From positions 1 through 7,303 of the forward strand of contig JAGHTR010000042.1 of NCBI GenBank assembly GCA_018065205.1: DNA of 7,303 nt, written 5' to 3'. The notes below the pieces were generated by a model that saw nothing but the letters and a program-made list of their open reading frames with translations, was not told the DNA's origin and ran no database searches. Both the position numbers and the translations under genes were made by a program. This DNA is from Candidatus Colicola caccequi. GTDB lineage: Bacteria; Bacteroidota; Bacteroidia; Bacteroidales; Paludibacteraceae. The first letter of the stretch is position 1. The number at the start of each line of letters is the position of its first letter. Positions 6,201 to 7,303 of this stretch are shown in pieces.

Positions 6201-7265
6201 GCACAATCTAAAGTAAATCAGAACTACGTTATCATGCGTCATCCGATGGGATACTATGATACAGGTGAAGATAAATATGCTAAGAACCCGAAAGGTCACC
6301 AAACCGGTACCGCAGAGGAAACAAAGGCTGCTATTACTGTTAAAGCTTACCCAAGTTCATTTGATAGTAATGTCGGTTGGAACTTTATTGCTAACCCATT
6401 CATGGCTAACTTCCAATTAGACCAAGATGGAGAGGAAACAGGAACCATCAAAACCGGAGAGTTGGTAGAGCATAAGGTCAATGGCAAGTGGGATGGTCAC
6501 TATGATTGGGCAGACAATGAGAATAAGAATGTTCGCTATGTAACAACGTATAGTTATGAGACCGGCGAATACACTCAACACAAGATGAGCGAGACTGCAT
6601 TGCCACCATTCACAGGATTCTTCGTTCAGATTGCTAAAGAGGGTTCAATCGTATTTGACATCAGTGGTCGTGCTAATGCAGCTCCTGCTCGTATGTTGAG
6701 CGAAGATGAGTTGCCAAGCGAGATGGAGATAACGCTGAAAGTTAATGGTCAGAACGAAAGTGATGAGACTGTGATGTTGCTGACTAAGGACTTGTCTCGT
6801 TCCAATGCTCGTGAGTTCCCAGATGAACAAACGAAGATGGTTAATGACGGTATTCTGAATTACTACACTTACGGTGGTGAAGACACCAAGATGTACGCTA
6901 ATGGTATGAACTATGAGGAAGGTCAAGAATGGAACAAGGCCGGTATTATGGTGAAGATCGCAGGCGAGTACACCTTCAGCGTGAATGGCGTAAATAAGAA
7001 TTACGTTGAGCAAGTAGTCTTGAGGGATATGGATTTGAACACCGAATACGACCTGATGAGTAACGATGCTAAGATTTACCTGGATAAGGGCGAGATGAAT
7101 GACCGCTTCTATGTGAAGATCGTCTTTGGTAAGCACAACATCGGAACCGGTATAACCGAGAGATATGATACGAGTGCTCCGGAGAAGTTCATACTGAATG
7201 ACCACATGTACATCCGCGCAAATGGAGTTCTATTTGACGGTGTTGGTAAACGAGTGAAATATTAA
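1..7265 (+). CDS. Giant secreted multidomain InlB-repeat surface protein, 5'-truncated by window
   Basis: The frame is open from the first base (codons begin at base 3) to TAA at 7263-7265, giving 2,420 visible codons. The GTG at 42 is not a credible start: the 13 codons before it read TLNENGGTINAGN, the normal opening of an InlB-type repeat, so the start and any signal peptide lie upstream. Domain order is R1-R4, A, R5-R6, B1, R7, B2, C1-D1, R8-R9, C2-D2, stalk, GWNFIANPFMANF domain, terminal beta-sandwich and tail. No membrane segment or catalytic motif is visible. Composition is rich in Thr, Asn, Gly, Tyr and Ala, typical of exported beta proteins. Family knowledge points to a Bacteroidales cell-surface protein; an adhesin or binding scaffold role is inference. 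The C-terminal tail hints at type IX secretion or a related route. The reading frame shows no frameshift or internal stop. Confidence 0.93.
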   Translation, partial: TLNENGGTINAGNVTSYTYGTGATLPTDVTKTDYKFRGWYSNEGLTEGPVTAIGTTETGNKTFWAKWEETSYSNYRTRCDNYWYVTYNANGKEIAESLPTDDYGYGDDHTADVILSTTELHTTGYTHIGWNTDPDATEALESPHTITGNTTFYAIWTPQVYTISYKDQGNATYSGSNLSSLPTSHTYNTATNLVAGVKDGARFEGWYKDASCTEGPVTTLGATEYTGNITLYAKWTAVYAITYTIPTDGGTLATDAQTSAASGETVTMPGLQGGNQVPAPYDCETLIGWTTSDADYESKAGAMPTPFYAVGANSPAISGATTFYAVYSRPGKGPSGTATLSCSDISTWRSDILGGSDNKAGTSTTRTASDGTSWTTTGGIYDAGEIQLKPQDGVYIQLPTVAGNIDTIYIRMSKSTCTNACDVYAGTATSDVAQFRATSNGAALFSTTTDAVRDKTITISEGSYTSGYITTTGGTSNIHSIVVHYGSPAIISTELDCSTDILEFTVTYNANSGQFSGATTTCTGGTFKFSELPDNKYTICSDATCEGMTLVGWNSQMDGQGGLNYTPGEEISSVSQDEFTLYAQFAYNVTVKDNDDFQEDVHPSERGGSINLNGGIDVCSPAKYDFIGWTTDNPTTWKQTITSPNIFSPDEVTTYTPTAVGTQVTAVYGMSTSVGSQAFYISYNDGSTVHYLKFNGESVSQTTNEAEATAMYRETINSAANKYHLYYMNNGVKTYFYYSSNFMVDDENPGAEYGWVITTDGAGVSTFQSMIAPTRYLSYYSSFTTHALDNKKPLTITTGAKEYKYYDETTCTAEITITFNAGGGTMDPVTTQIVGHTGDVITVPTCSYPGWTFLGWVNTPAEAQTDIKKADDLIYTNEDGHEYTIGAQSETLYAYYTKTPVPPTFDGEISDVWKIYVTTVDGGGNDVYHYESGSKDITNPSAHGEYATTTRCIEATDWAFTNVGTNQFTIQNPHGLYLNGDPAGDENDIYFSANPSVWTMEAKANGFYKFVNVNTPTRYLAFQINNGPTFINTSTANENNSSYSYVKVGGCTAPVYTTSPGGEFKLNMLGNVRVTSTNGKTVRSVDALSISADNLTPNTAITLTDDLGVLTFCNATGAALSLTTDANGKLANTAVYVKYTPTAYNTTIETPTITATCGEQHQNFAGLVTGRSLPEKFIIAQKVGDDWYALPNNMTNSQTNPAAVKISAVNETTGTATIYSDVTDHLAWTMDVTTQEANKNTLEFVSALTGYLKVAETDANTIGQYAKQSGVKQNYTEFLPATTDLVDYTLYNNAQSKYVGINSTVWGVYSDAATVRFLVIDQQPAATITWQNEMLGTQHAQNAAEDGVITLPTGDAPVACERAIEVGWVFFGWGDQIDNTKTATPTILVGGEVAKADKTYYAIFRRGTENVWRTSCPTVNTITYTANGGEGTDYVVYTEHTTATAITVETAGFTKEGSQFIGWTVAGSGDNLIQPGGTISGINSDITVNAQWMGELVISGDVQLTSAVGQKVATATTGITFSSTDMSYATALRITYRDETNGIDYNRTGDHSYTSSEFRLCDGSSSYAVADESNISLAGVTGAYEQTYSISYKPNGDANTLDHYKMKVEVLHSSTVIATVKKDLYGRTLPEKFAIVAHVGDMWYALPNNMANSGTYAPVAVSVNNSDASILNWTATGAKTAGYSMKAMTADYNKLRFAAIAAEESNQKCLWASTSGTGIQNYSYNSTDSTYRWTVTPQDVNFQAYTLVNEKNTQNLRYWSAKNAWGMYASGETNLYFIPLTDMEVADFQVIEWFANKVLIETNNQTINTSAAKTSVGSGEYAPATVDGTTYGANQYTLTTGDLTTSAGQPLNIQYQTTAGDAWYINRVKVPIIVSQGEYATSTDLLGGLDARSNYKDNDLVVRDGATLTVDAATGTWNTFKNVTIYPTSKVVVPAKASDDATKDVTMTTTTTTLFGGIDEIYDGSKYSMTTYAVPQLVLKGKLEHEATVQGLRYDIRVDNAIYYDFALPYESMYELVSDHKGAYDYKYWVKNYDGAARATGATGWTWYDWNADPWKINIGTGYLLAAQSKVNQNYVIMRHPMGYYDTGEDKYAKNPKGHQTGTAEETKAAITVKAYPSSFDSNVGWNFIANPFMANFQLDQDGEETGTIKTGELVEHKVNGKWDGHYDWADNENKNVRYVTTYSYETGEYTQHKMSETALPPFTGFFVQIAKEGSIVFDISGRANAAPARMLSEDELPSEMEITLKVNGQNESDETVMLLTKDLSRSNAREFPDEQTKMVNDGILNYYTYGGEDTKMYANGMNYEEGQEWNKAGIMVKIAGEYTFSVNGVNKNYVEQVVLRDMDLNTEYDLMSNDAKIYLDKGEMNDRFYVKIVFGKHNIGTGITERYDTSAPEKFILNDHMYIRANGVLFDGVGKRVKY
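249..470 (+). repeat. InlB-type repeat R2
   Basis: Residues 70-143 start with WYVTYNANGKEI, carry the GYTHIGWNTDPDA core and end with TTFYAIW. It is a full-length repeat of the Listeria-Bacteroides type with an IGWNT core instead of the GWY form of R1 and R3. It is preceded by the linker SNYRTRC (residues 60-66), whose RTxC motif recurs before R9. Confidence 0.88.
480..707 (+). repeat. InlB-type repeat R3
   Basis: Residues 147-222 run from VYTISYKDQGN through FEGWYKDASCTEGPVT (190-205) to LYAKW. This is the canonical form of the repeat and the best match in the window to R1. It contains one cysteine (199) directly after the GWY core. Confidence 0.9.
714..983 (+). repeat. InlB-type repeat R4, long divergent form
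   Basis: Residues 225-314 begin VYAITYTIPTDGGT, carry LIGWTTSDADY and close with TTFYAVY. At about 90 residues it is longer than R1-R3 because of an insertion between the GW core and the last strand (around MPTPFYAVGANSPAI). The closing strand ends in VY rather than AKW, and a non-repeat domain follows at once. R6 shows the same long IGWTT form. Confidence 0.82.
1011..1460 (+). other. Domain A: beta-rich domain between repeats R4 and R5
   Basis: Residues 324-473 form a unit of about 150 residues with alternating short hydrophobic strands, for example VYIQLPTV, DTIYIRMS, KTITISEG and IHSIVVHYG. The ordering suggests a jelly-roll or carbohydrate-binding-like beta-sandwich of the sort often inserted in Bacteroidales surface proteins. 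I do not recognise a specific family. Three of the protein's 21 cysteines lie here (329, 404, 408); CTNAC at 404-408 could form a local disulfide. Binding function is inference only. Confidence 0.5.
1506..1760 (+). repeat. InlB-type repeat R5
   Basis: Residues 489-573 begin LEFTVTYNANSGQF, include MTLVGWNSQMDGQGG and end with FTLYAQF. It is the most cysteine-rich repeat in the window, with C509, C527 and C532, and is preceded by LDCSTD (C484). The family assignment rests on the TYNA opening, the GW core and the LYAQF closing strand. Confidence 0.83.
1761..2006 (+). repeat. InlB-type repeat R6, divergent IGWTT form
   Basis: Residues 574-655 open with YNVTVKDNDD, carry the core YDFIGWTTDNPTTW (612-625) and end with QVTAVY. 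It follows R5 with no linker. The core, the longer insertion and the VY ending match R4, so R4 and R6 look like a subtype distinct from R1 and R3. The ordinary GG.. opening is weak here, so the boundary is approximate. Confidence 0.72.
2031..2420 (+). other. Domain B1: trefoil-like beta domain
   Basis: Residues 664-793 contain repeated short strands with aromatic pairs: AFYISYNDGS, VHYLKFNGES, YHLYYMNNG, TYFYYSSNF, and APTRYLSYYSSF. The spacing of YL/YF-plus-asparagine turns recalls beta-trefoil (ricin-like) domains, but the QxW signature is absent. The APTRYL segment recurs as TPTRYL in B2. I would call this a probable carbohydrate- or glycan-binding-like fold at low confidence; no ligand residue can be assigned. 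Confidence 0.45.
2439..2690 (+). repeat. InlB-type repeat R7
   Basis: Residues 800-883 read AEITITFNAGGGTMDPV at the start, then PGWTFLGWVNTPAEA as the core and ETLYAYY at the end. The GGGTM opening and the W.FLGW core make this a clear family member. It is preceded by TTCT (C798) and has C833 just before the core. As with R4 and R6, a closing strand not ending in KW is followed by a non-repeat domain. Confidence 0.87.
2715..3155 (+). other. Domain B2: second trefoil-like beta domain
   Basis: Residues 892-1038 form a unit with DVWKIYVTTVDGG, WAFTNVGTNQFTI, HGLYLNGDP, VWTMEAKANGFYKFVNV and TPTRYLAFQINNG. The order of W..., ...YL.N and a TPTRYL segment near the end parallels B1, so the two look homologous though divergent. 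The fold is probably beta-trefoil-like. It ends at GGC (C1038) and a short proline linker before C1. Confidence 0.45.
3210..3512 (+). other. Domain C1: Ig-like beta domain, first copy of the C-D module
   Basis: Residues 1057-1157 begin GNVRVTSTNGKTV and continue with LSISADNLTPNTAITLT, a pattern of strands and turns like the Ig-like domains that precede other domains in Bacteroidales surface proteins. It ends at GLVTGR, where the LPEKF domain begins. The same place in copy 2 is occupied by ISGDVQLTSAVGQKV and ends DLYGR. Two cysteines (1100, 1144) are spaced compatibly with an intradomain disulfide, which is inference. Confidence 0.5.
3513..3971 (+). other. Domain D1: LPEKF / WYALPNNM domain, copy 1
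   Basis: Residues 1158-1310 start RSLPEKFIIAQKVGDDWYAL (W1174) and continue PNNMTNS. Later segments are LAWTMDVTTQ, LTGYLKVAET, YTLYNNAQSKYVGIN and VWGVYSDAATVRFLVI. The order is the same as in D2. Similar LPxKF...WYALP segments occur in other large Bacteroidales secreted proteins as I recall them; the function is not known to me. The repeated K.Y.... W..Y pattern fits a trefoil-like fold. Confidence 0.68.
3975..4214 (+). repeat. InlB-type repeat R8, divergent
   Basis: Residues 1312-1391 begin AATITWQNEMLGTQ, have the core EVGWVFFGWGDQID and close with KTYYAIF. The opening lacks the usual YNxNGG and is the least canonical in the window, but the W.FFGW core and YYAIF ending are diagnostic. 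The linker RRGTENVWRTSC that follows leads into R9 and repeats the RTxC motif seen before R2. Confidence 0.72.
4260..4478 (+). repeat. InlB-type repeat R9
   Basis: Residues 1407-1479 read NTITYTANGGEGTDY at the start, SQFIGWTVAGSGDN as the core, and ITVNAQW at the end. This is a nearly canonical repeat of about 73 residues and the last InlB repeat in the protein. It has no cysteine. Confidence 0.88.
4491..4880 (+). other. Domain C2: Ig-like beta domain, second copy of the C-D module
   Basis: Residues 1484-1613 begin VISGDVQLTSAVGQKV and include ALRITYRDETNG, EFRLCDGSSS, YEQTYSISYKPNGD and YKMKVEVLHSSTV. It occupies the same place relative to D2 as C1 does to D1, though it is about 30 residues longer and sequence similarity to C1 is weak. 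The equivalence is judged mainly from order. The domain ends in DLYGR just before LPEKF. Confidence 0.5.
4881..5342 (+). other. Domain D2: LPEKF / WYALPNNM domain, copy 2
   Basis: Residues 1614-1767 begin RTLPEKFAIVAHVGDMWYAL (W1630) and continue PNNMANS. Further on come YSMKAMTADYNKLRF, QAYTLVNEKNTQNLRYW, WGMYASGETNLYFIPL. The aligned tryptophans of D1 and D2 lie 456 residues apart, and the first 30 residues are clearly homologous, as is the closing WG.Y......F segment. The last cysteine of the whole protein (C1696) is here. Confidence 0.68.
5343..5999 (+). other. Beta-rich stalk region of the C-terminal third
   Basis: Residues 1768-1986 have no InlB repeat. An opening part (IEWFANKVLIETNNQTI, then PLNIQYQTT) looks like another Ig-like unit. 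It is followed by NDLVVRDGATLTVDA (L1887 to about 1900), FKNVTIYPTSKVVVPA and QLVLKGKLEHEATV. The VVRDGATLTVD..., NVTIYP..KVVVPA and QLVLKG steps resemble short-rung beta-solenoid or repetitive beta stalks in Bacteroidales secreted proteins, which is an inference. A run of six threonine codons (5844-5861), four of them ACG, lies between rungs. Confidence 0.5.
6000..6659 (+). other. GWNFIANPFMANF domain of the C-terminal third
   Basis: Residues 1987-2206 contain YYDFALPYE (1990-1998), an aromatic stretch around WTWYDWNADPW, the segment INIGTGYLLAAQ, then GWNFIANPFMANF (2112-2124) and PPFTGFFVQI (2188-2197). The same ordered blocks (polar FALPY-like strand, GxGYL, GWNxIxNP, FFVQ) occur near the C-termini of many large Bacteroidales secreted proteins by family knowledge. 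They probably form a folded beta domain next to the exported C-terminus. No catalytic residues are evident. Confidence 0.65.
6660..7130 (+). other. Terminal beta-sandwich before the tail
   Basis: Residues 2207-2363 include MEITLKVNGQNESDETVMLL, then AGEYTFSVNG (2307-2316), YVEQVVLRDMDLNTEYDLM and NDRFYVKIVFG (2353-2363). The sequence AG.YTFS, V.L.D...N..YDL and DRF.VKI.FG is the familiar final beta-sandwich of Bacteroidales exported proteins, just upstream of the sorting tail. It follows a short Ala/Pro linker ANAAPARML that separates it from the preceding domain. Confidence 0.65.
7185..7262 (+). other. Putative C-terminal sorting/tail motif
   Basis: The last 26 residues (2382-2407) read KFILNDHMYIRA then NGVLFDGVGKRVKY. 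The pattern of hydrophobic strand, IR, turn NG, F-D-x-x-G-K/R-x-V-K resembles the final strands of type IX secretion C-terminal domains (YDxxGRxV), but is much shorter than the full 70-80 residue signal. It could be a sorting tail or simply the last hairpin of the preceding beta domain. Secretion by the type IX system is therefore suggested, not shown. Confidence 0.5.
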
Positions 7266-7284
7266 GTTTAGTGTTTAGTGTTTA
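7266..7284 (+). repeat. GTTTAGT heptamer tandem repeat after the stop codon
   Basis: GTTTAGT occurs at 7266-7272 and 7273-7279, followed by a partial copy GTTTA at 7280-7284, making about 2.7 perfect copies starting one base after TAA. Its role is unknown. I recall GTTTAGT runs as common intergenic motifs in Bacteroidales genomes but cannot confirm that here. Confidence 0.8.
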
Positions 7285-7294
7285 AAGATTAAAG

Positions 7295-7301
7295 AAAGGA
7301 G
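7295..7301 (+). promoter_or_regulatory. Possible ribosome-binding-like motif at window edge
   Basis: The bases AAAGGAG (AGGAG at 7297-7301) sit two bases before the window ends. An ATG a few bases beyond would make this a Shine-Dalgarno site for the next gene. Bacteroidota rely little on such sites, so a match may be chance. The 38-base flank has no visible terminator hairpin, so cotranscription with the next gene is possible. Confidence 0.4.
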
Positions 7302-7303
7302 AA

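Noticed and set aside
6645..7205. A 186-codon minus-strand ORF opposite the C-terminal end
   Set aside because: It lies antisense to a region with clear family-like protein blocks on the plus strand, and its translation shows no recognisable motif. It is most likely a by-product of codon bias.
7266..7303. A Bacteroidales-type promoter or rho-independent terminator after the gene
   Set aside because: No TAnnTTTG element and no GC stem with a T run can be seen in the 38 bases.

Overview
The window holds one thing: the 3' part of a single giant plus-strand gene. It enters already open at base 1 and runs without a stop to TAA at 7263-7265, so at least 2,420 codons are visible and the true start lies upstream. 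Only 38 bases follow the stop. The protein is a secreted or surface-exposed, repeat-rich, multidomain protein of the kind common in Bacteroidales (Bacteroidota) from gut, oral or rumen communities. That assignment rests on the Listeria/Bacteroides-type InlB B-repeats (GGT...GW...YAKW), the LPEKF...VGD.WYALPNNM modules, the GWNFIANPFMANF block, and a C-terminal end like the one found on many large secreted Bacteroidales proteins. I cannot name the species. Base composition looks moderate, somewhat under half G+C.

Layout (residues numbered with the valine codon at base 42 as 1; 13 more codons lie before it). Four InlB-type repeats, R1-R4, fill bases 1-983, followed by a beta-rich domain A (1011-1460). 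Repeats R5 and R6 (1506-2006) lead into a trefoil-like domain B1 (2031-2420). R7 (2439-2690) leads into a second such domain B2 (2715-3155). Then comes a duplicated two-domain module: an Ig-like beta domain C1 plus an LPEKF/WYALPNNM domain D1 (3210-3971), two more InlB repeats R8-R9 (3975-4478), and the second copy C2 plus D2 (4491-5342). The last third (5343-7262) contains no InlB repeat and no cysteine. It holds a beta-rich stalk, a GWNFIANPFMANF domain, a terminal beta-sandwich and a short C-terminal tail that may be a sorting signal.

No enzyme active site, RNA gene, mobile element or CRISPR array was found. The likely role is structural or adhesive, with the repeats as a rod carrying carbohydrate- or protein-binding-like domains. 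That is inferred from architecture; no ligand can be read from the sequence. The short 3' flank has a GTTTAGT tandem repeat, a purine-rich ribosome-binding-like motif at the window edge, and no visible terminator hairpin, so another gene may start immediately outside.
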